A stretch of DNA of 64,000 bases, taken from Anthopleura xanthogrammica (taxonomy: Eukaryota; Cnidaria; Anthozoa; Actiniaria; Actiniidae). Both the position numbers and the translations under genes were made by a program. The notes beneath the pieces were generated by a model that did no database searches, had not been told where the DNA came from, and saw only the letters and a list, made by a program, of their open reading frames with translations. The stretch is from the NCBI GenBank assembly GCA_964019055.1, contig OZ025215.1, positions 13,281,518-13,345,517 on the forward strand, read 5' to 3'. Each line of letters starts with the position of its first letter. Position 1 is the stretch's first letter. Shown piece after piece: positions 11,101 through 22,300 of this stretch.

Positions 11101-14100
11101 GCAGTAACACTACATGGTGTGGATTAATACAATTGAAATTAGCTCTAAGAAAGATGCGATTTTTCTAGATTAGAGTCGAAGCGGGTTCTTTTACAAATAG
11201 CCGTTGTGTGACCATAAGTGTGACCAAGGAGTCGGGAGACGCGGCATTCTACAAAGAATTAGGTGTGGCCTTTGATAACGCCGAGTCACGAATGTACATG
11301 TCACGTTCGCATTTACTAAAGGGAAAATCTACTGGAAATATCCTTCTACGTTTCAGCTTTTATAGAAGTAGGCTTTACTGGACCAACAAGGATTTTTACG
11401 GACAGTAATTATGAACCTATACACTTTAAGAAGAAAGAAATAAAAAGAAAAAATGTGTTTACCACGGGCTGTTAGATAAATTTTAAAACAGTCAACATTA
11501 AAAGTCTCGCCAAGTATAACAAATTTCTCCAACTTTAAATTTTTATTTCTCGTCGCAGAATAAAAACCCCCAAAAAAGCTTTTAGTCACGGTTAGAATAT
11601 TATTTCGACTTTTCATTTTCTTAATATCGGTCTTTTATTTTATTTAGCACATGGTGAAAACATTTTTTGAAAATTCGTTACTTTTCACAAGGCGTCAAAG
11701 TACCCTGGTAAATAAATTTTTTTCACCGTTATAAATTTATTGGAAGACAATGAAATTTCAGGTTTTTAAAGTTAAAACATCATATAAAACAGTTGTTTAA
11801 GAATTAAACATGTAGATATTTTTGCAAAGGCATGCGAGCCCCCCGAAGTTGGAGTATATTTTGGCTCTCTCAAAGGGTCAATTATTGACAAATTCGTTTT
11901 TCTCGTTTTTCTCGGAAATGAAGCGATATTTTGACAAATGAAACATACCATGATATATCTCGCATATAGGCCTACCTAATACCAAAATATGAGCGAAATC
12001 GAATTTTTGACTGTTGCCGGCGTATGTTCGATTTTTGCTGACATCCCCTCTTAATTCTTTATTTTGCAAGACTGAGGTGTCATGTTAGTGGCCAGAAGAC
12101 TCTGGAAACAGTTAATTATTTATTTGGCCTTTTTACTAAATGGTTTCAGAATATCATATTAATTTTGTTCAAAATATCAATAAGTTCTCCTGAAAATCTA
12201 GAGTTATCTCAGATATAAAGTTTTGTAAGTCAATTTTCGCAGGCTTCATGACACCCAGTTTTGCAGTGATGTCAAAGGAATCCCATAAAAAGTAGGGAAA
12301 TTGCATTTTAAATTAAATTATAAATTGAAGAGCTTCAAGTAAACTAACTGAAAGTTTATCTGAAGAAATGTTTTCATTTATAAACCCATTTTTTGTTGGT
12401 AAAAAAAGTCACAGATCCACCCCCCCCCCCCCCCCCACCCTCACCACCACTTCTGGATTCATTCCTATTTTGGGTAATAATTAAGTATACAGTATTTTCA
12501 AATCCCAGTCAACAGGATATCTGTTACCAGTCTTTTGTCATCATTTGGTCTACTGCTGCTGTCTTGGATAGCTGGGTTTATATTTCCCCTTGCTGTAGCC
12601 ACCATTCTTACCATGTCAGGACATTCTTTAACATGGTTTTGCAAGTCGTATCTGATAGCAGGTCTGTTTGTAGCCCCTGTTCTACTGGGTATTGGAAGTG
12701 TCCATTGTCTGGTGAAACATCTCACTCTACTTCCAAAGGTAAATAAAATTACTAACTTATGCTTCAAAATTAATTCAGGTCCAGCTATATTCATTGTATT
12801 CATCCAACTATTCAAATACATTCATTCATTCATTCATTCATTCATTCATTCATTCATTCATTCATTTTATTGACTGGTATTTATTTATTCAATTCTAGGA
12901 AAAGTCAAGTGTGCCTAAGACTGCTGCATTACTACCGTTATGGCAGCAAGAGTCTAATGTATTTTACTCATGTCTTATCATATGGACTAGCCTTTTAGGT
13001 GTTATGACATATTACAACCTTGCTTCAGCCCACCTCCCTCTACTATGGGTCTTCTTCCCTCTTTTAATAAGAGTGTTTATCTGGGAAAACATGATACAAA
13101 AGAACACTTGTGGCACAGGAAACATTGTTCAGTTTGTAATAATGTACCTGAGTTCAGTATTGGTTCCAATATCTTTTACATCCTATTCATTTGTGACTGT
13201 GCTGGATCTTTTTATACCTATTATGGGTCGTAGTGGATCACAAACCATACCTGATGTATTCATTGCTGTTATAGTTGCTATCTTGGTTATTGTCTTGACA
13301 TCTTATTTGGTAAGTAGCATGTAAAATAAGATCTTTTTGATCAGGGAATTAATCAGGAGGTGCATAAGAGAGGGGACCATTTCCCTTAAGCTATGCATAT
13401 CTTCCTATGGACATTTGATACTAGTAATTATTAACGTGATTTGATTGTGATTTGCTTCTTTTTCAGATGAGCCTTCTGTACTTAATGCGCAACATGAACT
13501 GGGTTGGTTTGTTTCTATGTGCTTTGACTTTCTCATCTATTACTATTTCTCTCTCTGGCTTGGCTTTTCCTTTTTCAGCAGAAAAACAGTGTCCTAAAAG
13601 ATTTTTTTATCAGGTAAATAAAATAAATATCTACACTCACCATCCCCTCCTCATCCTATCATGCTATAAATATCCACACTCACCATCCTCCTCCATGACA
13701 TCTTCCTCATCAGCACCCTCCTCATCCTATCATGCTATAAATATCCACACTCACCATCCCCTCCTCCATGACATCTTCCTCATCAGCACCCTCCTCATCC
13801 TAACATGCTATGAATATCCACACTCACCATCCCCTCCTCCATGACATCTTCCTCATCAGCACCCTCCTCATCCTATCATGCTATAAATATCTTATAAATA
13901 AAAGAGGTTTATTATAGTTGCCATAAAAATAATTCTTTGAAATTCCTTTTATTGACTTAGCATATTGTGAGAACATTTCATGGGATGAATGGAAGTATTG
14001 TTAAGAAAGACTCTGGAATCTGGGTGAACGCACTTGACTACACTGGTATCACTCACTTGAAGGACATACCTCTCATGAAGCAGGCCAAACAAGTCATGTC

Positions 14101-14938
14101 TGATGATGGGGTCTATGAAGGCTTTCCATATTATCTTCCCGCAAGAAATCTTTTCAAGTATGTGAAATGTTGTTTTCGAACATATTTTAACATTCCTACA
14201 TTATCTATTAATGAGAGCAATATATTTGGTCATTAGGAAGTCATACTACATTCCTGGTCCGCCACCAGATGTCAAGTCTTTACTTTGGGATTGTAAACTC
14301 TTATCAAGAACCCAGGAAGGAAGGACTTTTCGATTCACTTTCTCAATTAAAGGTATTTTGTAGTTAGAATAGTTTTATGGGGATTCTGATCAAATGATTA
14401 ATGATTTACTGATTGTATGTTCTGCAGGACCTGATCACATGACCGTATTCTTCTCAACTGCACAAGAGGTATATTTTGTAGATTCATCTTTAGGACACCT
14501 GGAGGCTACCGAAGACCCATCACATACTCACGGGACTACCTACTTTGTATATTACTCGCATGGTACTCGCACTGTTCCTTGGGAATTTTGGGTTGATTTT
14601 AAGGTATGTTTTAATAGTCTTGTATCAGATGTACAGTTGTTGGTTTTGACTTGTAATTCGAGGTATTTACAAAAACGAGCAATTGGTTTTTAAACTAAAC
14701 TTTATGGTAAGCAAGCAGACTATACAAATAAAAAGTGATAAGTTTGATCATTTCTTTTAAGGTTGAGAGAGACCTCCCAAAGAATTCCCCCCTAATGGAT
14801 TTAGCTGTAGCTGCACATTACTTGAACGGCGAGCAGTCCAAGACGCCATTTTTAAACAAGCTGATCAAGGAAAGTCCTGATTGGGTGTTTGCTCATTCTT
14901 GGGTCAACGTTTACGAGAGCTGGTCTTTTGGAGTCTAG
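8142..14938 (+). CDS. ERMP1: Endoplasmic reticulum metallopeptidase 1 (M28 family)
   Basis: Nine exons: 8142-8910, 9816-10313, 12509-12738, 12899-13309, 13467-13613, 13961-14157, 14237-14352, 14428-14603 and 14762-14938. All have GT-AG introns with consistent phases and give 906 aa (human about 904). ERMP1 is a multi-pass ER membrane zinc peptidase. The lumenal M28 domain shows the expected two-zinc site: H178 in AHFDS, D190 in GASDD, E225/E226 in NGAEEN, E252 in NLEAAG and H328 in YHTYYDT. A first membrane segment lies at about residues 41-58. A C-terminal multi-TM block is encoded by exons 2-5, and a conserved lumenal tail (RDSGIWVNA-like, VPWEFWVDFK, AAHYLNGE) ends it. ATG 8142 sits in a TISU context. 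A poly(A) signal AATAAA is at 14987-14992. Intron 1 holds a LINE relic, intron 2 a foldback transposon, intron 3 an (ATTC)n run and intron 5 a 71-73-bp minisatellite. Confidence 0.95.
9190..9605 (-). mobile_element. LINE fragment, reverse transcriptase C-terminus
   Basis: In ERMP1 intron 1 the minus strand encodes IHSYQTRLATKMSFYIHLVR followed by TNYGKFSLRYTGPFKWNDL. This is the typical last stretch of CR1/L2/jockey-type ORF2 proteins, after the RT domain. It is cut off at its 5' side near 9605, as expected for a 5'-truncated LINE insertion, and carries no catalytic motif. Confidence 0.7.
10404..12115. mobile_element. Foldback DNA transposon inserted at TTAA inside a 60-bp tandem duplication
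   Basis: Arms at about 10457-10995 and 11530-12050 are near-identical inverted repeats of over 500 bp. Their ends are GAGAAGATGTCAGCAAAAAT and, inverted, GAGGGGATGTCAGCAAAAAT. TTAA flanks both ends (10453-10456, 12051-12054), the target duplication used by piggyBac-type transposases, though the tips do not match classic piggyBac CCCTWW tips. The loop of about 530 bp has no recognisable gene. Outside, a block of about 60 bp starting TTTGCAAGACTGAGGTGTCAT is present on the left (10404-10456) and directly repeated on the right (12063-12115). The order implies that the host block was duplicated first and the element then landed in the first TTAA. Confidence 0.75.
12819..12866. repeat. (ATTC)n microsatellite
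   Basis: About 12 uninterrupted ATTC units lie in ERMP1 intron 3. Confidence 0.9.
13630..13890. repeat. 71-73-bp minisatellite in ERMP1 intron 5
   Basis: About 3.5 copies of a pyrimidine-rich unit containing CATGCTATAAATATCCACAC and CTCCATGACATCTTCCTC. Unit starts near 13665, 13736, 13809 and 13882 give periods of 71, 73 and 73. Confidence 0.85.
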
Positions 14939-15624
14939 ATGATCAATCTCTGCATTGATTACTTTAAAAATCTTTTTCCAAATGTTAATAAAGCGAAAGT
15001 ATCTTTATATTTTACTATATTAAAGTATTGGAAAAAAATATTACACTAGTCTTTTGTTAGAAGAAGAAAAAAGACAGCGAGAGATCTACAACGTTATTTA
15101 TTTAAATTCAATACAATACACTTTTAGGGTAGGCTGTTTTACCATTAGTACTTACAGACTGTTCATAGCAATAGCTTCTCAAGGTTTTTGTGTTATAAGA
15201 GTACATAGTGCTATATAGAGGTAATTTACCGGCCAGGGAAAATAACAAATACCTTGAATATTTACAGTTTGACAGTTTTTTCCTATCCGACCAAGTTTAG
15301 GACGGTAATTAAGGCCTGGTTTAGACGTCGAATTTTCACATCTGCCGAATCTGATGCAAATGAGCAAAACCTATTGTTTGAATTCATTTGCATTAGATTC
15401 AGCACATGTGAAATTCGACGTCTAAACCGGGCTTAAGGTTTTTTAGTTGTTTAGCAATCCATTATCCCATTACAACAGCCAATCAGAACGCACGATTTTA
15501 AAGATTTCGTACTGAAAAAAAAAACAATGCCCTTTATCTATCTTATAACTCATAGTGTAAGAGTAATGAATATCGACTCCTTGAAAAGTTATATACAGTG
15601 CAACAAATCATGAGGTTAATATTT
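14939..15624. other. ERMP1 3' flank with palindromic MITE
   Basis: The ERMP1 poly(A) region is followed by non-coding AT-rich DNA that contains the MITE at 15309-15436. Nothing else is recognised before the minisatellite. Confidence 0.4.
15309..15436. mobile_element. Short palindromic MITE with TTAA ends
   Basis: About 128 bp. The left arm TTAAGGCCTGGTTTAGACGT, continuing CGAATTTTCACAT, is mirrored by ATGTGAAATTCGACGTCTAA followed by ACCGGGCTTAA on the right. TTAA at both ends looks like the target duplication. There is no coding capacity. Confidence 0.65.
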
Positions 15625-17345
15625 ACAATATGTCCCTATAGTACAGTGCTACAAAAAATGTCCCTATACGAGTAGTACAGAGTGCTACAAACTGCTACAA
15701 ATAATGTCCCTATACGAGTAGTGCAGAGTGCTACAAATAATGTCCCTATACGAGTAGTGCAGAGTGCTACAAATAATGTCCCTATACGAGTAGTACAGAG
15801 TGCTACAAATAATGTCCCTATACGAGTAGTACAGAGTGCTACAAATAATGTCCCTATACGAGTAGTACAGAGTGCTATAAATAATGTCCCTATACGAGTA
15901 GTACAGAGTGCTACAAATAATGTCCCTATACGAGTAGTACAGAGTGCTATAAATAATGTCCCTATACGAGTAGTACAGAGTTCTACAAATAATGTCCCTA
16001 TACGAGTAGTACAGAGTGCTATAAATAATGTCCCTATACGAGTAGTACAGAGTGCTACAAATAATGTCCCTATACGAGTAGTACAGAGTTCTACAAATAA
16101 TGTCCCTATACGAGTAGTACAGAGTGCTACAAATAATGTCCCTATACGAGTAGTACAGAGTGCTACAAATAATGTCCCTATACGAGTAGTACAGAGTGCT
16201 ACAAATAATGTCCCTATACGAGTAGTACAGAGTGCTATAAATAATGTCCCTACACGAGTAGTACAGAGTGCTATAAATAATGTCCCTATACGAGTAGTAC
16301 AGAGTGCTATAAATAATGTCCCTATACGAGTAGTACAGAGTGCTATAAATAATGTCCCTATACGAGTAGTACAGAGTGCTATAAATAATGTCCCTATACG
16401 AGTAGTACAGAGTGCTACAAATAATGTCCCTATACGAGTAGTACAGAGTTCTACAAATAATGTCCCTATACGAGTAGTACAGAGTGCTACAAATAATGTC
16501 CCTATACGAGTAGTACAGAGTGCTACAAATAATGTCCCTATACGAGTAGTACAGAGTGCTACAAATAATGTCCCTATACGAGTAGTACAGAGTGCTATAA
16601 ATAATGTCCCTATACGAGTAGTACAGAGTGCTATAAATAATGTCCCTATACGAGTAGTACAGAGTGCTATAAATAATGTCCCTATACGAGTAGTACCGAG
16701 TGCTATAAATAATGTCCCTATATATACGAGTTAGTACAGAGTGCTACAAATAATGTCCCTACACGAGAAGTACAGAGTTCTACAAATAATGTCCCTATAC
16801 GAGTAGTACAGAGTGCTACAAATAATGTCCCTATACAAGTTAGTACAGAGTGCTACAAATAATGTCCCTATACGAGTAGTACAGAGTGCTATAAATAATG
16901 TCCCTATACGAGTAGTACCGAGTGCTATAAATAATGTCCCTATATATACGAGTTAGTACAGAGTGCTACAAATAATGTCCCTACACGAGAAGTACAGAGT
17001 TCTACAAATAATGTCCCTATACGAGTAGTACAGAGTGCTACAAATAATGTCCCTATACAAGTTAGTACAGAGTGCTACAAATAATGTCCCTATACGAGTT
17101 AGTACAGAGTGCTATAAATAATGTCCCTATACGAGTTAGTACAGAGTGCTACAAATAATGTCCCTATACGAGTAGTACAGAGTGCTACAAATAATGTCCC
17201 TATACAAGTTAGTACAGAGTGCTACAAATAATGTCCCTATACGAGTAGTACAGAGTGCTATATATAATGTCCCTATACGAGTAGTACAGTGTGCTATATA
17301 TAATGTCCCTATACGAGTTAGTACAGAGTGCTATAAATAATGCGA
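15625..17345. repeat. 36-bp minisatellite, about 47 copies, with higher-order structure
   Basis: The core unit reads CTACAAATAATGTCCCTATA then CGAGTAGTACAGAGTG. The period is exactly 36 bp from 15682 to about 16700, then becomes 36-40 bp where units gain T (GAGTTAGTACAG) or TATA. A block of six variant units with the landmark GTACCGAG near 16693 recurs near 16913, so a unit of about 220 bp has itself duplicated. Because 36 is a multiple of three, one frame stays open for 350 codons (NNVPIRVVQSAT repeated). There is no start or stop outside the array, so I do not call it a gene. Confidence 0.9.
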
Positions 17346-17432
17346 GTACAAATATTTATCGATAAAACACATCTTACTGTGCTGTATTCATGGTGTGTTC
17401 ATTTAGTAAATGAGGATGTCCTTCATGTACGT

Positions 17433-18549
17433 TTAGGGTGCCACTCTGTTTGACTTGCAACGACAGCGGATCATGACATCAACGAAAGCCGTCCTGACGT
17501 TGTTGCTGACTGCCAAGCACACAATCGGATTCCAAAGACCTCGACCAAAGAAGAGGAAAAGGAATGCAAGATCCACCTTGAAATCTACCTGTGACCAATG
17601 TTCATTCCATTTTGCGTTCATGATTGTCAGAGCGACCCACAGGACAACAAAGATCCCTAACTGTATGGTAGCGATGAGGATGACATCTTGTTGAGGAGCG
17701 GGATTGTTTGGCGCGGCCTGGTTATCTCTACCTAAGATAAATGATGCATATTCAGTTGTGAACTAATGTAAAGTATTTAGTATTGTGAAGGAAACGATCA
17801 ACATTGTTTTCAGAGTAAAATGACTGCCAAGAATGTTAAAGTACATGATAACGGATAAATTGATGTTAATAAATACCTTTTATCATGAGCGCAATGGCGA
17901 GAATAGTAAATGCAAGGGCTGGCCCCAGGGTCAGGAAAACAGAGATGATATTGTAAGACAAATCTACATCGCTATTCGTCGTCCATTTTATCCAGCAAGT
18001 GGACTCGAACTGGTCATACGTTCCCCATCCTCCTTCAGGGTTAAGAGGGGCAGTTGCCAGCAGCCCACCTACGGCCCAGACTGCCAGAAGAATGATCCTT
18101 GTCACTATATCGTTGACAAAGATCTTGTTATACAAAACCGGTGCAACGTATAGGAGAAACTGGCTGAGTGAAATAACTGCGATATTCAGCAGGAAGGCGT
18201 TGTACATAAAAGTATGTAGGAATCCTACAGATCGGCAGAGAGAGTCAACAATGATACCAACAAAATCAAGTAAGAGTGATAATGTCCAAATAATTCCAGG
18301 TGTTAAAGCAGTGAAAAGATCCAGCACGAAGATGTTTTGAAGCATCAAATAAGAAATGGAAGACTTAAGACGCTGGTGAAAGACGGTAATCATGATACAA
18401 GCCATAATGATGATTAAAACATTCATAGCTGCTGCTGCAAAAGCTTGACTCAAAATTGCATCAGCTTGTTGTGGGAGACGAAATGGACTTTGTATTGCAG
18501 GTTTTGGAGCAGATGTACTATTAGCTGAGCTTGTGTTATTATTTCCCAT
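17433..18549 (-). CDS. Atypical 7-transmembrane receptor (class A-like GPCR)
   Basis: Two coding exons: 18549-17877 and 17731-17433 (phase 1, donor G|GTATTT, acceptor TTATCTTAG), giving 323 aa. Seven hydrophobic segments are visible: AAAAMNVLIIIMACIMITVF (TM1), then IFVLDLFTALTPGIIWTL, FMYNAFLLNIAVISLSQFLL, IILLAVWAVGGLLATAPL, ISVFLTLGPALAFTILAIAL, VILIATIQLGIFVVLWVAL and LAFLFLFFGRGLWNPIVCL. Cysteines at the start of TM3 (LCRSVG) and in loop 2 (ESTCWIKW) can form the usual disulfide. The NPxxY site is NPIVC, and there is no D/E/NRY after TM3 (SLSQFLLYV). No retinal-binding Lys is seen in TM7, so it is not an opsin. The intron splits the TM5-TM6 loop. The start MGNNN follows an acceptor, and a likely 5'UTR exon ends at 19731 (G|GTGAGT). 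The ligand is unknown. Confidence 0.8.
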
Positions 18550-20600
18550 GATGACTGTGACCAAACCTAGCGAGAAAAGGTACGATGAGAGAAGTCTCTT
18601 ATTTTGCCCAAGTATTAAACAAAAATATTTCAAAAAGCGTACTGTGCACGCAAAATCTTCCTACTGAATGTTCTGGCAACATCATACGAGCCGGGTAGAA
18701 TGACTACCGTTAATAATAGATAAGGAACGAGGGATCATGGATAAATAGCAATATTTTTATTTCTGAGAGGAACGATTTCAACACTGTAAATTAACGAATG
18801 TTTAGGTACACCTGTTCATAAACTTAACACTAGTATATACATGTATATATGCGGAAAGCAGGTGGTACTGTGAAAAATCAATTAACATTGAACTGACACG
18901 AGCTCCATGCAGCAATGTTATCACGAATTGGGCTGGCCAATGTAGGGTTCCCAAATTAGCAGTCAAAAAAAGATGAAGGACTTTTGTTTTGTTCTTAGGA
19001 TTTGAATTTTGACTTTTAATGAAAATGTTTGTTATAGAAACAAGGATTTGACGTGTGTTTGATAGATATACCTCTTGATCTCAAACTATAAAATAAAGGG
19101 TTCAACTTAGTTATACTTTCGTCGATAAAGTCAGTACCGGTTTCTATTTGCATAAAGTCTCCCTTTGCTTTTAGTTTTCTTTGACCATCGGTGGTTTATT
19201 TCATTCTTTTAGCGACATCTCGATTAATATTCTATCAATAGTTTTTATTTATTTTCCCAAAGAAAGACATAAGCCCCAAGACTGGAAATATTAAACAGTT
19301 TTCTACATTTTGTTGTTTAATATACGGAAGTGCAAAATTTATGACCCAGTTAAAACTATATATAGTATCGAGGGAATTCGGGTTTTAATCTTACTACTTA
19401 AACTAATACTTTTTTTTTTTCTCTTGTTCGCTCTGAACTCGAAGGTTCTTACCAGTGTCTTTCTAGCCAATGTTTTGAAGTGTAACATTTTTCCTACTTA
19501 AAACTGTTTAAATTTTTAAATAAAGCAAGCTCTAAATCTAGATAAATAAAGCCACTTAAAGATCATTTGTTGTCAACTGAATGATTATATATCAGTATAA
19601 TCTCAAACTTGTAACACAAGATATTTTGCCACTAAACATCTACCGGTTATTATTTATTGTTCGACATCACTGATATGATATAGTGGATATGTACACTAAC
19701 TTAATATTTGATATGTATCATGGTACTCACCTCAAGATAGGTATTCTGGCTACAAGAGCTTTCTTCATACGCACGAGATAATCAAGCGTGAAATAAGTAG
19801 CTATCAAATGCTCACTGCGTCTTATAACCTGAAAAAAATTGTTTATCACGGTTGCTTGGATATAGTCATACACATAACAGCTTGTCAGTTCTATTACTTT
19901 GGTACCTCTGCATGGCGAAAGCATTGTAATATTTACTTATATTTGTTGAAGTTTTAATTGAAATATCTCCCTAGTACTTTCTATGCGCCTTGCAACAAAA
20001 GACGTCTCTCCCTCCCCTCCCCTCCCATGTGAGGAGAGGATAAAATGCGTGCACACTCTCGATCCCAGCCTCTGTTTTATTCTTTCACAGAATAGGGTAA
20101 GCTGTAAACCCATTACTTTGTTGAATTGGACATAGATATCTTTATTGTCACTTTTTACACCAGGTTTAGGGGCATTACACAATCCCCTCTCCTCCCCTGA
20201 TAAAACTGCTGAAACAACATTGAAAGGGAATAACACAAATGACAGTTTTGACAAGGGCGCAATTTCACGAACTTTTACGACTCACTCAAAAAAACCGAAG
20301 CAAGTCTCTTTGAATCCAAAAAATTTACAAATTCAAGCTTTATTTATACTTTAGGCCTGCAGAAAGTCTTGCTTTAGCAATATCATAGCCAATGCACTGA
20401 ATAGCACGCCAATTCATATCAGTTCAGTTTACACCCGCACAAACAGCACGAGCTAGGAACATCTGCCAAGTCCACTTTATGGAAATCAAACTGCTTTTCA
20501 GTATTTATCTGTTCTTCGCTATCAGGAACAAAGTTTGTACCTCAGATTGTACAGGTTTTCGTTTTGGGAATCAGTAAAATGCCACTAAGTTATAATTTAT
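18550..20600. other. Upstream region and 5'UTR intron of the 7TM gene
   Basis: This holds the inferred 5'UTR exon (ending 19731) and intron, and otherwise AT-rich DNA without supported genes. Short ORFs between 19727 and 20354 have no family resemblance. Confidence 0.35.
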
Positions 20601-20603
20601 ATA

Positions 20604-21754
20604 AAATAAAATAAGATAAAATAAAATAAAATAAAATAAAATAAGATAAGATAAGATAAGATAAGATAAAATAAGATAAGATAAAATAAAATAAAATAAA
20701 ATAAAATAAAATAAAATAAATAAAATAAAATAAAATAAAATAAAATAAAATAAAATAGAATAGAATAGAATAGAATAGAATAGAATAGAATAGAATAGAA
20801 TAGAATAGAATAGAATAGAATAGAATAGAATAGAATAGAATAGAATAGAATAGAATAGAATAGAATAGAATAGAATAGAATAGAATAGAATAGAATAGAA
20901 TAGAATAGAATAGAATAGAATAGAATAGAATAGAATAGAATAGAATAGAATAGAATAGAATAGAATAGAATAGAATAGAATAGAATAGAATAGAATAGAA
21001 TAGAATAGAATAGAATAGAATAGAATAGAATAGAATAGAATAGAATAGAATAGAATAGAATAGAATAGAATAGAATAGAATAGAATAGAATAGAATAGAA
21101 TAGAATAGAATAGAATAAAATAAAATAAAATAAAATAAAATAAAATAAAATAAAATAAAATAAAATAAAATAAAATAAAATAAAATAAAATAAAATAAAA
21201 TAAAATAAAATAAAATAAAATAAAATAAAATAAAATAAAATAAAATAAAATAAAATAAAATAAAATAAAATAAAATAAAATAAAATAAAATAAAATAAAA
21301 TAAAATAAAATAAAATAAAATAAAATAAAATAAAATAAAATAAAATAAAATAAAATAAAATAAAATAAAATAAAATAAAATAAAATAAAATAAAATAAAA
21401 TAAAATAAAATAAAATAAAATAAAATAAAATAAAATAAAATAAAATAAAATAAAATAAAATAAAATAAAATAAAATAAAATAAAATAAAATAAAATAAAA
21501 TAAAATAAAATAAAATAAAATAAAATAAAATAAAATAAAATAAAATAAAATAAAATAAAATAAAATAAAATAAAATAAAATAAAATAAAATAAAATAAAA
21601 TAAAATAAAATAAAATAAAATAAAATAAAATAAAATAAAATAAAATAAAATAAAATAAAATAAAATAAAATAAAATAAAATAAAATAAAATAAAATAAAA
21701 TAAAATAAAATAAAATAAAATAAAATAAAATAAAATAAAATAAAATAAAATAAA
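20604..21754. repeat. 1.15-kb pentanucleotide microsatellite (AAAAT/AAGAT/AGAAT)n
   Basis: The array has three zones: mixed AAAAT and AAGAT at 20604-20755, almost pure AGAAT at 20755-21116, and pure AAAAT from 21117 to 21754. The long open frames on its minus strand (ILFYF and ILFYS repeats) arise only because no stop falls in one frame. Assembly length through it is doubtful. Confidence 0.95.
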
Positions 21755-22121
21755 TGAAGTGAGATACTGACTTGAACCAAGATGGATTGTTATCATGTCA
21801 TCTATATGGCAACGGTACATGAAAACAAAACTCAAAAAGTTTATATTTAACCCGAACCTTATTGATATGAAAAAACTGTCCACTAGAAGAAACGTTTGAA
21901 GGAGTTTCAAATTAGTCTTAGCTACCACCCGTAATGTGGATAATCGAAGGCAATGGGCGATGAGGATCCTCCCCGTAGCGTGTGTCCCTGTACATGAATA
22001 TTACACCACTAACTCTTGTAGAGCATGGCAAGTTCGTCTTGTCAAAGCCATCAGGGTTTGTTTTGATCCAAACCTTCATATAGACTCACTGTTTCATATT
22101 TTAAGTATTCTTCTGGGTCCC

Positions 22122-22300
22122 TAGTCTCTTAACCCATTGAAGGTAGGGATCACTTGTACCTTTAGTCTCTTAACCCATTGAAGGTAGAGATCACTTGTAC
22201 CTTTAGTCTCTTAACCCATTGAAGGTAGAGATCACTTGTACCTTTAGTCTCTTAACCCATTGAAGGTAGAGATCACTTGTACCTTTAGTCTCTTAATCCA
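22122..22300. repeat. 41-bp tandem repeat abutting the GPCR stop codon
   Basis: Copies of a unit with TTAGTCTCTTAACCCATTGA then AGGTAGAGATCACTTGTACC start at 22123, 22164, 22205, 22246 and 22287, an exact 41-bp period. The last partial copy contains the TAA of the adjacent receptor gene, so the array occupies its 3'UTR. Confidence 0.9.

Noticed and set aside
11208..11616. ORFs in the loop of the ERMP1 intron foldback
   Set aside because: Short, unmatched, and partly in the inverted arms; no transposase motif.
15682..16734. 350-aa repeat protein (NNVPIRVVQSAT)n
   Set aside because: It starts and ends inside the minisatellite, and the period happens to be a multiple of three. There is no unique coding sequence or splice context.
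15625..17345. CRISPR-like array
   Set aside because: Direct 36-bp repeats, but with no spacers between them; this is a plain eukaryotic minisatellite.
20590..21928. Long ILFYF/ILFYS proteins on the minus strand
   Set aside because: Pure translation of a pentanucleotide microsatellite.
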